This document shows, piece by piece, positions 8,229 to 17,286 of a stretch of DNA of 64,000 nt. The stretch is from assembly GCF_014280435.1 (NCBI RefSeq), contig NZ_CP060388.1, positions 1,922,001-1,986,000 on the forward strand, in the 5' to 3' direction. Positions within the stretch are counted from its first letter, which is position 1; each line of letters starts with the position of its first letter. The DNA comes from Sphingobium sp. KCTC 72723. Lineage in GTDB: Bacteria > Pseudomonadota > Alphaproteobacteria > Sphingomonadales > Sphingomonadaceae. The notes under the pieces are model-generated. The model was given only the letters and a program-made list of their open reading frames with translations. It did no database searches and had not been told where the DNA came from. The translations under genes and the position numbers were made by a program.

Positions 8229-9592
8229 ATGAGCGGATGGTTACGCACAGCATGAAGAAAAGTGCGCCAGTGGGCCGCGCCATCACGGTCGCCATGATGC
8301 TGGCCCTGCTTGCAGGCTGCGGCATCGTCGGCGGCAAGAAGGGCGGACCCAAAACCCCGGTCGTCGGCAATCGCGTCTCGATCCTCAGCAACGAACAGGG
8401 CGTCGAAGTCGAACCGGCGCTGGCCGATGTGTCGGTCAGCCTGCCCGCGCCCTATGTCAACGAAAACTGGGCGCAACCGGGCGGTGATCCGTCCAAGGCC
8501 ATGGGTCATGTCGCGCTGGGTGCTTCGCCTGCGACTGTGTGGAGCGCCTCGATCGAGGGCAGTTCACCCCAGGCGCGCCTTGCCGCGTCGCCGGTCGTGT
8601 CGGGCGGCAAGCTGTTCGTGATCGATGCAGCCGCTCACGCCATCGCGTTCGATGCAGCGAGCGGCGCCAAATTGTGGCAGACCAGCCTGCCCGCCGAAGG
8701 CAAGGGCAATGGCCGCGCGCTGTTTGGTGGTGGCGTCAGCGTGCTGGGCGACCGGCTGTTCGCCAGCACTGGCCTTGGCGACGTCTTTGCGCTCAATGCG
8801 GCAGATGGCGCGATCCTTTGGAAAAAGCATCTGGCCGGGCCGCTGCGTGGCGCGCCGACGGTGGAAAATGGCCATGTCTATGTGATGGGCCAGGACAATC
8901 AGATTTTTGCGCTCAACCAGTCCGATGGCGAAACGCAATGGACCGACAGCGGCACATTGCAGGTCACGGGTATTTTCGGCGTCGCGGCCCCTGCCGCTGC
9001 GCAGGGAACGGTGATCGCGGGCTATAGTTCGGGCGAAATCAACGCCTATCGCTACGAAAATGGTCGCACCCTGTGGGGCGACGCCCTGTCGCGCACCAGC
9101 ATTTCTACGGCCGTCGCGACGCTTACCGACATTGATGCCGATCCGGTGATCGACCGTGGCCGTGTCTTTGCGATCGGTCAGGGCGGCCGCATGGCCTCCT
9201 ACGAACTGACCAGCGGGCAGCGTTTGTGGGAAATCAACATTGCGGGCATCTCCACGCCGTGGGTCGTGGGCGAATGGGTGTTCGCCGTCACCAGCGATGC
9301 GCGCCTGCTCTGCGTCGCGCGCGCCACTGGCAAGATCCGCTGGGTCAGCCAGCTGCGCCGCTGGCAGAAGGAAAAGAAAAAGGACAAGGCGATCCGCTGG
9401 ACCGGACCAGTGCTGGCCGGTGGTCGCCTGATTGTCGTTTCGACGCGGGGCCAGATGGTCTATGTCGATCCCACGACTGGCGCGGTACAGTCGGAAGTGG
9501 ATATGGATCGTTCCATGTCGCTTTCACCGATCGTCGCCAACAACATGCTCTATGTGCTTGCCGATGACGGCAAGCTGACCGCGCTGCGTTAA
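8225..9592 (+). CDS. bamB: Outer-membrane assembly lipoprotein BamB
   Basis: 455 residues. The lipobox LLAGC puts the lipidated Cys at residue 32, so the protein is anchored to the inner leaflet of the outer membrane. The rest is an eight-bladed PQQ-type beta propeller with recurring blade ends such as GAKLWQTSL, GAILWKKHL, GRTLWGDAL, GQRLWEINI and GKIRWVSQL. BamB binds BamA and helps deliver beta-barrel proteins. The first ATG overlaps the stop of the upstream gene; M5 or M10 could also be used because the basic MKKSAP segment begins the signal peptide. der follows 32 bases downstream. Confidence 0.94.
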   Translation: MNERMVTHSMKKSAPVGRAITVAMMLALLAGCGIVGGKKGGPKTPVVGNRVSILSNEQGVEVEPALADVSVSLPAPYVNENWAQPGGDPSKAMGHVALGASPATVWSASIEGSSPQARLAASPVVSGGKLFVIDAAAHAIAFDAASGAKLWQTSLPAEGKGNGRALFGGGVSVLGDRLFASTGLGDVFALNAADGAILWKKHLAGPLRGAPTVENGHVYVMGQDNQIFALNQSDGETQWTDSGTLQVTGIFGVAAPAAAQGTVIAGYSSGEINAYRYENGRTLWGDALSRTSISTAVATLTDIDADPVIDRGRVFAIGQGGRMASYELTSGQRLWEINIAGISTPWVVGEWVFAVTSDARLLCVARATGKIRWVSQLRRWQKEKKKDKAIRWTGPVLAGGRLIVVSTRGQMVYVDPTTGAVQSEVDMDRSMSLSPIVANNMLYVLADDGKLTALR

Positions 9593-9624
9593 GGCGCGCA
9601 TTTAACAAGGATACGGGTCACATC

Positions 9625-10986
9625 ATGCTGCCCACAGTTGCTATTGTCGGGCGGCCCAATGTGGGCAAGTCCACACTTTTTAATCGCCTGGTTGGCAAGC
9701 GACTGGCGCTGGTCGATGACCAGCCCGGCGTAACCCGCGACCGGCGGGAGGGCGAGGCGCATCTGCTTGGCCTGGATTTCATCATCGTCGATACTGCCGG
9801 TTATGAGGATGAGGACGCCAACACCTTGCCCGGCCGGATGCGGATGCAGACCGAAGCGGCCGTCGAAAATTGCGACCTTGCCCTGTTCATGATCGACGCG
9901 CGCGCTGGCATCACGCCATTGGACGAGGAAATCGCCCGCTGGCTGCGGGCGAACGATGCGCCCGTCATTCTCGTCGCCAACAAGGCAGAGGGTAAGGCCG
10001 CCGACGATGGCGTGATGGAATCCTTCAGTCTGGGCCTTGGCGAACCCATTCCCTTTTCGGCTGAGCACGGGCAGGGCATGGCCGACCTGTTCCAGGCACT
10101 ACTCCCCCATCTTGAGCGCGAAGAATTCGAGCATGAGAAGGAATTTTACGAGGATGACGAGAGCGCACCGCTCAAACTCGCCATCGTCGGTCGTCCCAAC
10201 GCAGGCAAATCCACGCTGATCAATCGGCTGCTGGGCGAAAACCGCCTGCTGACCGGGCCAGAAGCGGGCATTACGCGCGACAGCATTGCCGTCGACTGGA
10301 TGTGGACCAACCGCGAGGGCGAAGACCGCCCCGTGCGTCTGATCGACACCGCCGGGATGCGCAAACATGCCAAGGTGCAGGACAAGCTGGAAAAGCTGGC
10401 CGTTACTGACGGCATGAACGCTGTGAACTTCGCCGAAGTGGTCGTGTTGCTGCTCGATTCCACACGCGGGCTGGAGGCGCAGGATCTGCGCATTGCAGAC
10501 AAGGTGCTGGAGGAAGGGCGCGCGCTCGTCATCGCGCTGAACAAATGGGACACGGTCGAGCATGGCTCGGCCCTGTATCAAGGCATCAAGAAGGCATTGG
10601 ACGACGGGTTGGCGCAGGTGCGCGGCGTGCCGATCATGACTGTGTCGGCGGCGACAGGCAAAGGGCTGGACGACCTGATCCATGTCGCGTTCGAAACCCG
10701 GACCGCCTGGTCGCAACGCGTATCCACCGGCATCCTCAACCGCTGGTTCGAAACCGCGCTGGAAGCCAACCCGCCCCCGGCACCGGGCGGCAAGCGGATC
10801 AAGCTGCGCTACATTACCCAGAACAAGACGCGCCCGCCCACCTTCGTCCTGTTCGGCACGCGACTCGACGACTTGCCCGAAAGCTATCGCCGCTATCTGG
10901 TAAATGGCATTCGCCGCGAGCTTGGCTTTGGCGCAGTGCCGGTGCGGATGACCCTGCGGAGTGCCAAAAATCCCTTTGCCAAATGA
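9625..10986 (+). CDS. der: Ribosome-assembly GTPase Der (EngA)
   Basis: 453 residues. Two GTPase domains lie in tandem. The first has GRPNVGKST near the N-terminus, DTAGYED, and NKAE. The second starts near residue 188 with GRPNAGKST, DTAGMRKHAK, and NKWD. A C-terminal KH-like domain follows (RYITQNKTRPPTFVLFG). This is the complete architecture of Der, which matures the 50S subunit and is usually essential. The gene follows bamB in the conserved order. Its 3' end overlaps the TusA-like gene. Confidence 0.97.
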   Translation: MLPTVAIVGRPNVGKSTLFNRLVGKRLALVDDQPGVTRDRREGEAHLLGLDFIIVDTAGYEDEDANTLPGRMRMQTEAAVENCDLALFMIDARAGITPLDEEIARWLRANDAPVILVANKAEGKAADDGVMESFSLGLGEPIPFSAEHGQGMADLFQALLPHLEREEFEHEKEFYEDDESAPLKLAIVGRPNAGKSTLINRLLGENRLLTGPEAGITRDSIAVDWMWTNREGEDRPVRLIDTAGMRKHAKVQDKLEKLAVTDGMNAVNFAEVVVLLLDSTRGLEAQDLRIADKVLEEGRALVIALNKWDTVEHGSALYQGIKKALDDGLAQVRGVPIMTVSAATGKGLDDLIHVAFETRTAWSQRVSTGILNRWFETALEANPPPAPGGKRIKLRYITQNKTRPPTFVLFGTRLDDLPESYRRYLVNGIRRELGFGAVPVRMTLRSAKNPFAK

Positions 10987-11200
10987 ACCCAGGCCGGTTC
11001 AGGTCAACGCCAGGGGCATGAAATGTCCCTGGCCTGCCCTACGCGCGGCCAGGGCGATGCGGAATGCTGCCGCCATCATCATCGAAGCCGACGATCCGAT
11101 CGCCCCGGCCGAGCTGGCGTCGCTGGCGCTCCAGCACGATTGGGATTTCGCCTTGATTGCGCCGGGGCAGTTCGCCTTGGCTCACCGAACGCCCTTATGA
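10961..11200 (+). CDS. TusA-family sulfurtransferase-like protein
   Basis: 79 residues. It has the TusA/YedF signature VNARGMKCPWPALRAARA, with the reactive Cys at residue 22 in the CPxP motif. Full-length TusA proteins are about 75-85 residues, so this is complete. TusA carries persulfide sulfur for tRNA thiolation, molybdenum cofactor or other sulfur transfer; which route applies here is unknown. The start is uncertain: a GTG at 10961 would overlap der by 26 bases, and a TTG at 10976 would also leave the domain intact. Coupling to der translation is likely. Confidence 0.82.
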   Translation: MPKIPLPNEPRPVQVNARGMKCPWPALRAARAMRNAAAIIIEADDPIAPAELASLALQHDWDFALIAPGQFALAHRTPL

Positions 11201-11288
11201 TGCATAATCCATTTCGGTTCGCTACGCTTTAACGGCCTGTTTACATGCTGCCCCTATTTTTGGTTCGTTGGATCAGGGAGTGGCACAA

Positions 11289-11729
11289 GTGCCTTATCAA
11301 GAAGCCGAACTGGTAAACTGGACCGATTTCGCTCGTACCCGAGGCGAATTGGGCACGGCATTTCTCCGCATTCTGGGCTATTTCCGGGAAGATGGCGCCA
11401 AATCGATCAGCGCGATCGAAGAAGCCTTTCGCGCGCGTAACGCTGTTGCGCTGGTCACGCCTGCCCATACGCTGAAAGGCGAATCGGCGCAGTTCGGTGC
11501 CTATCGACTAAGCGCCATGGCGGAAGAAATCGAAATGGTCGCCCGTCGCTGCGTGGAAAGCCATGAAGGACCGGACGAATTGATCGAGACAGTCGTCGCC
11601 CTGCGTCCTTGTTTCACCGAAACGATGGCGCTGCTAGACCGGGATGCCAACCCGCTCGTCGCCCGCCGCCCGACCGTCTTTGGTCGCCGCACCGAAACTC
11701 CCGCGACGGGATTTGGCCGCGCCGTCTGA
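11289..11729 (+). CDS. Hpt domain phosphotransfer protein
   Basis: 146 residues. It contains one histidine phosphotransfer domain, a four-helix bundle, with the phosphorylated His at H60 in AHTLKGESAQFGA. The C-terminal tail (last 30 residues) is basic and probably disordered. Such proteins pass phosphate between receiver domains in multi-step phosphorelays. No hybrid kinase is adjacent, so its partners are elsewhere. I chose the GTG at 11289 because AGGGAG (11275-11280) sits 8 bases before it; TTG 11268 and GTG 11280 are too close to or upstream of that site. Confidence 0.83.
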   Translation: MPYQEAELVNWTDFARTRGELGTAFLRILGYFREDGAKSISAIEEAFRARNAVALVTPAHTLKGESAQFGAYRLSAMAEEIEMVARRCVESHEGPDELIETVVALRPCFTETMALLDRDANPLVARRPTVFGRRTETPATGFGRAV

Positions 11730-11764
11730 TTTACGTCTTGAAATAAAACTGACCCTGCCCCCAT

Positions 11765-12781
11765 ATGGCGGGTATGACACGCTTTTCCCTGCTCGACCTG
11801 GTCCCCGTCCGCGGAGGCGACAGCGTCGCTTCCGCTCTTGCCAATGCAGCCGATCTGGCCGCCCATGCCGAACGGCTGGGCTATCATCGCTACTGGGTGG
11901 CGGAACATCATGGCATGGCGGGTATTGCGTCCGCCGCGACGGCCGTGGTGCTTGCCCATATCGGCCACGCCACTGCATCCATCCGCATCGGCGCAGGCGG
12001 CATCATGCTACCCAATCACGCGCCTTTGCTGATCGCCGAACAATTCGGCACGCTGGCTGCGCTGTTCCCCGGTCGTATCGACCTGGGGCTGGGGCGCGCG
12101 CCGGGATCGGATCAACGGGTAGCGCAGGCGATCCGGCGTAACCTGTCAGGTGGGTCGGACCAGTTCCCGCGCGACATCATGGAGCTTGCCGCCTATTTTG
12201 CAGGCGACGAACGATTGAATATTCAGGCTACACCGGGTGCGGGAGAAGATGTTCCGCTGTGGATCCTCGGCTCCAGCCTTTACGGCGCGCAACTGGCCGC
12301 CATGCTGGGCTTGCCCTATGCCTTCGCATCGCATTTTGCCCCGGCTGCGCTCGACGAAGCGATCGAGATATATCGTCGCGACTTTCGCCCGTCGGCACAG
12401 CTCAAATATCCCTATGTAATGGCGGGCTATAATGTCTTTGCCGCCGACGATGCGCAGGAAGCCCGGTTGCTTGCCAGTTCGATGCAGCAATCCTTCGTGC
12501 GATTGCGCACCGGCACGCCGGGTAAGCTGCAACCACCCGTCCCCGGCTATTATGAATCCCTGCCGCCACAGGCGCAGGCGATGCTGGCCGATGTACTGAG
12601 CGTATCGAGCATCGGCACCCAGGCGGACGTGGAGCGTGACCTGTCCGCCTTTCTACGCCGCACGCAAGTGGACGAGGTGATCCTCACCGGCCAGATTTTC
12701 GATCTTGAGGCCCGCAAGCGCAGCTTCGCAATTGCCATGGCAGCGGCGCAGGCCATTACCGCACCCGTCGCCGCGCTATAG
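11765..12781 (+). CDS. Luciferase-like (LLM class) flavin-dependent oxidoreductase
   Basis: 338 residues. The family signature is clear: [10 protein letters not shown] at the start, [39 protein letters not shown] and [14 protein letters not shown]. These proteins form a TIM barrel that uses FMNH2 or F420; this subgroup is the MsnO8-like one with unknown substrates. The start could also be the ATG at 11774, which matches most relatives; no clear ribosome site decides it. It is convergent with the acyltransferase gene and the two reading frames overlap by 6 bases at their ends. Confidence 0.88.
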   Translation: MAGMTRFSLLDLVPVRGGDSVASALANAADLAAHAERLGYHRYWVAEHHGMAGIASAATAVVLAHIGHATASIRIGAGGIMLPNHAPLLIAEQFGTLAALFPGRIDLGLGRAPGSDQRVAQAIRRNLSGGSDQFPRDIMELAAYFAGDERLNIQATPGAGEDVPLWILGSSLYGAQLAAMLGLPYAFASHFAPAALDEAIEIYRRDFRPSAQLKYPYVMAGYNVFAADDAQEARLLASSMQQSFVRLRTGTPGKLQPPVPGYYESLPPQAQAMLADVLSVSSIGTQADVERDLSAFLRRTQVDEVILTGQIFDLEARKRSFAIAMAAAQAITAPVAAL

Positions 12782-13921
12782 TCGTCCCCCGCTCAGCATG
12801 GCGACGGCGCGCGGCGCAAGTCGGCGCAGGCCCGTGGAGATGACGATGACAGCCGCCAGCACCAGGAACGGCTGGAGCAGCAGATAGAGCGGATAGAGCG
12901 GCGTGCCCATGCGACCGAATAGCGCCCCCAGCAACGGTCCGCCCAGCCAGATCAGGATCAGGTGCGCGCAAAAAAGAAAGAAAGCGAATGGCTCGATCCG
13001 CAGCAGCAAGGCGCGCGCACCGCTGCCCGCCAGCGCCCAGGCAAGCCGCCAGAAGGCCAGCGCAGCGGCCATCCGCACGACCATATCCAACAGGTTGCGC
13101 GTCAGAACCGGCAAAGCATCACCAAAGGTGATCACGGCATAAAGCTGCACCCCGATCAAGAGGATGAATGGCGCAACGGCAATCGCCAAGGGCAAGACTA
13201 CCGCCCGCTCGGCCCAGCCTTCGCGCCGGGCTATCATCCCGCCAGCGAAGAAAAAGAGGATAGACGCGCGCATCAGCAGCGGCGGTCCCACGCCCGCCAC
13301 CTGCGCAACTGCGGCAGCCAGTGCAACCAGCGCAAGCCCCCATAGCGGCAATCGCACCAGCAATGGCGCGGCCACCATGCACAGGAACAGGTCGCGCAAA
13401 AACGGCATCTGCACATTGATGTCGGGATTGCGGGTCAGGACGAAAATTTCCTGCATCACCCATTCGGTCGATACAGGCACAGGTGCGGACAGGCCGACCG
13501 TCAGCGCAGCGCCCGACACCAGCAGGATGGCCAGCATGTTCCACAGCAGCATCGGCAAGAATATCGTGCGCGCCTTGCGCCCGATATGGCTGCTCCAGTC
13601 GCGTGTCCGACCAGACCCTGCCACCAGCCATCCCGATATCAGGCCCAGCAACGGCACCGCGCTGCGCCCGAAAATTTCCATCAAGCCCCAGCGCAGATTG
13701 TCCTGCGCCGTGCCGCGCAGCGCCTGCAACGCTTCGCCGTTCAGCCCGGTCCAGCCATGGACATAGACGACACCCAGAATGCAGATGACGCGGGCGATGG
13801 CGATGGCGTCAGATCGGCGCTTGTCATCGGCTTCTGACGGTTTGGGCAAGAAAACATCCTGATCGTGGCGGTGCTTCAATGCCCGACACCCGACAGTGTT
13901 CCCGCGTTCAGACCGATCCAT
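12776..13921 (-). CDS. Acyltransferase 3 family membrane protein
   Basis: 381 residues with about ten hydrophobic segments. It matches the acyltransferase-3 (OafA/NolL/OpgC-like) family, which transfers acyl groups to sugars or other extracytoplasmic acceptors. The first membrane helix begins after a basic [24 protein letters not shown] stretch, where the Arg and His are typical family positions. The first 40 residues are polar; the first codon is an ATG but a shorter start cannot be excluded. The acceptor is unknown. It is divergent from the HerA-like gene with about 150 bases between them. Confidence 0.82.
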   Translation of the reverse strand: MDRSERGNTVGCRALKHRHDQDVFLPKPSEADDKRRSDAIAIARVICILGVVYVHGWTGLNGEALQALRGTAQDNLRWGLMEIFGRSAVPLLGLISGWLVAGSGRTRDWSSHIGRKARTIFLPMLLWNMLAILLVSGAALTVGLSAPVPVSTEWVMQEIFVLTRNPDINVQMPFLRDLFLCMVAAPLLVRLPLWGLALVALAAAVAQVAGVGPPLLMRASILFFFAGGMIARREGWAERAVVLPLAIAVAPFILLIGVQLYAVITFGDALPVLTRNLLDMVVRMAAALAFWRLAWALAGSGARALLLRIEPFAFFLFCAHLILIWLGGPLLGALFGRMGTPLYPLYLLLQPFLVLAAVIVISTGLRRLAPRAVAMLSGGRL

Positions 13922-14075
13922 TTCGGACCCGATGCTACCGGCTGTTAAGGGATCGGCGGCAGGATGGCTCAGGCGGGCCGCGCCGCTGCGGCAAAGCTAA
14001 GCCAATCTTTACCTGTCACGCCTATCACTGTCCTGCTTGCCGGAATTGACCCGGCATGGGGGACGAGCAGGGCCA

Positions 14076-15731
14076 ATGACACATATGCCGGATGCGCACC
14101 AATTTTCTGCTGCCCTGGCATCGGCCCAGCCCGGCTTGCCCCAGGCTATGGGGATGGTTTTTCAGATCGCCGGATCCAGTTCCAAGGTGATGATCGACCC
14201 CGAACGCCTCGCTTTGCTGGGACAGGATGCCGACCCTTGCACCGCGATGGCAGGGCAGGTCGGCAGCCAAGTGAAGATGCGGGTCGGCACCTGCTGGCTG
14301 GTCGCCAGCGTCCGGGCGCTGACGCTGGACCAGGTGACCAAGAGCATCATCGCGGACATCGACTTTCTGGGTGAAGGGGATGAGGAGCGACTGACCGGGC
14401 GCATCTACCGTTTTCGCCGGGGTGTGACGCGCTATCCGACGCCCGGAACCGACATTTTCCCGGTGTCGGGGCGCGACATGCAGCAAATCTATGCTGCCGA
14501 CGATCGGCCCAACGTCGAAATCGGCACCGTCTATCCCACCAGCGATACGCGCGCCGCACTCTATGTCGATTCGATGCTGGGCAAGCATTTCGCGCTGCTG
14601 GGTTCGACCGGCACCGGCAAATCGACCAGCGCCGCGCTGATCCTGCACCGCATCTGCGACCTGTCGCCGCAGGGGCATATCGTGATGATCGACCCGCATG
14701 GCGAATATGGCGCAGCCTTCGCCACCAATGGCGCTGTGTTCGACATCAACAATCTGGCGCTGCCCTATTGGCTGATGAATTTCGAGGAACATTGCGAAGT
14801 GTTCGTCACATCGTCCGGCTCGGAACGCACGGTCGATTGCGACATCTTGGCCAAATGCCTGCTCGCCGCGCGATCGAAGAACCGTCTGGCCGAACAGATT
14901 GGCCGCCTGACGGTCGATTCGCCGATCCCCTATCTTTTGTCGGACCTGACCAACATCCTTCAAAATGAGATGGGGAAGCTCGACAAGGGCACCAACTCGC
15001 TGCCCTATATGCGGTTGAAGACCAAGATCGAAGAGATCAAGGCCGACCCGCGTTACAGTTTCATGTTTTCGGGCATGTTGGTCGCCGACACGATGCAGGC
15101 GTTCATTGCCAAGATTTTCCGCCTGCCATCCGACGGCAAGCCGATTTCGATCATCGACGTGTCGGCTATGCCGTCCGACATCACATCGACCGTCGTGTCG
15201 GTGCTGTCGCGGCTAGTATTCGACTATGCCATCTGGGCGCGCGACGAACCGCAGCGGCCCATATTGCTCGTCTGCGAAGAAGCGCATCGCTACATTCCCA
15301 ACAGCACGACCGGATCAGGCCAGGCGGTGCGCAAGATATTGGAGCGGATCGCCAAGGAAGGCCGTAAATATGGCGTGTCGCTGGGCCTGATCACACAGCG
15401 GCCGTCGGACCTTGCCGAAGGCGTGCTGTCGCAGTGCGGCACCATCATTTCCATGCGCCTGAACAACGACCGCGATCAGGCTTTCGTGCGTGCCGCCATG
15501 CCCGAAGGCGCGCGCGGTTTCCTCGATTCGATTCCAGCGCTGCGCAACCGTGAAGCGATCATCTGCGGCGAGGGTGTGGCCGTGCCTATCCGTGTGGCGC
15601 TCGACAATCTGGAAGAAAATCGTCGTCCTGCGTCCGGCGACCCCAGCTTCACCGCGCTGTGGCGTGAAGCAGGTGACGAGCATGACATATTGGACCGCAC
15701 GATCACGCGCTGGCGCAATCAGGGGCGGTAA
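14076..15731 (+). CDS. HerA-type ATP-binding protein (DUF87)
   Basis: 551 residues. The N-terminal 150 residues form a beta-rich HAS-barrel-like domain. The motor domain has a Walker A GSTGTGKST (176-184), MIDPHGEYG (204-212), Walker B ILLVCEEAH (396-404) and a sensor LITQRPSDL (439-447). HerA proteins are hexameric DNA translocases of the FtsK-HerA superfamily. In archaea they act with the nuclease NurA, but no nuclease is adjacent here, so this is an orphan HerA of the type common in alphaproteobacteria. ATG at 14076 or 14085 could start it; GGGGGA and GCAGGG lie upstream. It converges on the MATE gene with only a few bases between stops. Confidence 0.88.
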   Translation: MTHMPDAHQFSAALASAQPGLPQAMGMVFQIAGSSSKVMIDPERLALLGQDADPCTAMAGQVGSQVKMRVGTCWLVASVRALTLDQVTKSIIADIDFLGEGDEERLTGRIYRFRRGVTRYPTPGTDIFPVSGRDMQQIYAADDRPNVEIGTVYPTSDTRAALYVDSMLGKHFALLGSTGTGKSTSAALILHRICDLSPQGHIVMIDPHGEYGAAFATNGAVFDINNLALPYWLMNFEEHCEVFVTSSGSERTVDCDILAKCLLAARSKNRLAEQIGRLTVDSPIPYLLSDLTNILQNEMGKLDKGTNSLPYMRLKTKIEEIKADPRYSFMFSGMLVADTMQAFIAKIFRLPSDGKPISIIDVSAMPSDITSTVVSVLSRLVFDYAIWARDEPQRPILLVCEEAHRYIPNSTTGSGQAVRKILERIAKEGRKYGVSLGLITQRPSDLAEGVLSQCGTIISMRLNNDRDQAFVRAAMPEGARGFLDSIPALRNREAIICGEGVAVPIRVALDNLEENRRPASGDPSFTALWREAGDEHDILDRTITRWRNQGR

Positions 15732-15740
15732 CAGCCGCCC

Positions 15741-17195
15741 CTACCCGGTCGGTGCAATGCGTCCGGCCGGTTCGGCGTCGCTGTTCACCGATTCGCGACA
15801 TTCCTCCTCATGCACCGGCACCAGCAGCTTGGCCTTGCGCCAGCCGCCATGGATATAGACGAGGAAGGCGAGCAGCAGCGAGAAGAACGACCCGACCGGG
15901 AAGCTGAACCACAGCGCATCGACGCCAATGACCGGATAGCCCAGATAATAAAAGCCGATCCGCACCACAAAGAGGGTGAACATCAGGATCAGCAGCGGTT
16001 TGACGACCACGCCATTGGCGCGCATCACCCCGAACAGGATCATGGTGCAGCCAAAGGCGATGAAGCTCCAGCTGACACGCAACTGCATGTGCCAGGCTTC
16101 GGCGATCGCGGGGCCATTGTCGCCCAGGAACAGGGCCAGCAGCGGTTCGTGAAAGACCAGCATCACCGCGACCATCGAGCCGGTGATCAGCAACTGGTAG
16201 CCGATGCCAAAGCCGGTGATGCGGCTGATCCGGTCCCACCGCCCCGCCCCGACATTCTGCGCCGCCATGGCGCTGACCGCTGCGCCCATCGCCATCGCGG
16301 GCATCTGAAGATAGGTCCATAGCTGTTGCGACGCGCCATAGGCAGCTGTCACCAGCAGCCCTTCGCGATTGACCAGACCAATCATGACGAGGCCGGACGC
16401 CGACATCACGATCATCTGCAACCCCATGGGCAGCCCTTTGCCCAGCAGCACGCGCATTTCGTCCGCAGCCGGGCGCAAAAAGGCGAGTTCCGGCCCGCGC
16501 AGCCGCAACGGCAGATCCTTGGCATAAGTGTAGAAGATCAGGGCGATCAGGCTGATGAAGCCAGCCGCCGCCGTGGCCGCTGCCGATCCGGCGATGCCCA
16601 TGGCGGGGATCGGACCCAGGCCCAGGATCAGCACCGGGTTGAGGACCAGGTCGATGACCACGCTGACGATCATGAAGATGAGCGGGGTGCGTGCGTCGCC
16701 CACGCCGCGCAGGCCCATCATCATCATGACCGACAACAGGCTGGCGGGCATGGCGATGAAGATGACGCGCAGATAGACCAGCGCCATGTCGAACGCTTCG
16801 GTCGGGGTCGCCAGCATGTGCAGCAGCGCCGGGGCTCCGAGCCAGCCGATCGTGGCGACGACGATCGCCATCACCGTGCAAAAGCCGACTGCCGAGCCGA
16901 AGGCGCGGCGCGCGGCGACGATGTCTCGCCGCCCCATCGCCTGCCCGATCATTACCGTCGACGCCATGCCAAAGCCGAACACGACCGAGAACATGAGGAA
17001 CATGATGATGTTGGCGTTCGCCGTCGCGGCCAGCGCCTGCGCACCCAGAAAGCGCCCGACCCAGATCGCGTTGATCGACCCGTTGAGCGACTGGAGAATG
17101 TTCGACGCCAGCGTGGGAATGGCGAACATCAGCAGGGTTGCGGCAATCGCTCCCTGTGTCAGGTCGCGCGCCTTGCCTGTTGCCGGACCTGCCAT
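15741..17195 (-). CDS. MATE family efflux transporter
   Basis: 484 residues with twelve hydrophobic segments in two similar halves, the usual MATE (multidrug and toxic compound extrusion) layout. The first helix begins after LTQGAIAATLLMFAIP, and the loop SLNGSINAIWVGRFLG is the typical first extracytoplasmic loop. The last 25 residues are polar and include a cluster of Glu. MATE proteins export cationic drugs or metabolites using sodium or protons. The ATG at 17195 was chosen because GGGGAGTGGGG precedes it; the longer frame from 17222 adds a non-conserved extension. The substrate is unknown. Confidence 0.9.
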   Translation of the reverse strand: MAGPATGKARDLTQGAIAATLLMFAIPTLASNILQSLNGSINAIWVGRFLGAQALAATANANIIMFLMFSVVFGFGMASTVMIGQAMGRRDIVAARRAFGSAVGFCTVMAIVVATIGWLGAPALLHMLATPTEAFDMALVYLRVIFIAMPASLLSVMMMMGLRGVGDARTPLIFMIVSVVIDLVLNPVLILGLGPIPAMGIAGSAAATAAAGFISLIALIFYTYAKDLPLRLRGPELAFLRPAADEMRVLLGKGLPMGLQMIVMSASGLVMIGLVNREGLLVTAAYGASQQLWTYLQMPAMAMGAAVSAMAAQNVGAGRWDRISRITGFGIGYQLLITGSMVAVMLVFHEPLLALFLGDNGPAIAEAWHMQLRVSWSFIAFGCTMILFGVMRANGVVVKPLLILMFTLFVVRIGFYYLGYPVIGVDALWFSFPVGSFFSLLLAFLVYIHGGWRKAKLLVPVHEEECRESVNSDAEPAGRIAPTG

Positions 17196-17286
17196 ATCAC
17201 CCCACTCCCCACCGCATCTCATTCCCCTGTAAGGGGATTGTCGCGCGGTTGGGAAGCTGCAATTGGCGATATGTTTATGGGGCGGA

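Noticed and set aside
14076..15731. Anti-phage defence system based on HerA
   Set aside because: No nuclease, Sir2 or other effector partner and no defence-island neighbours are present.
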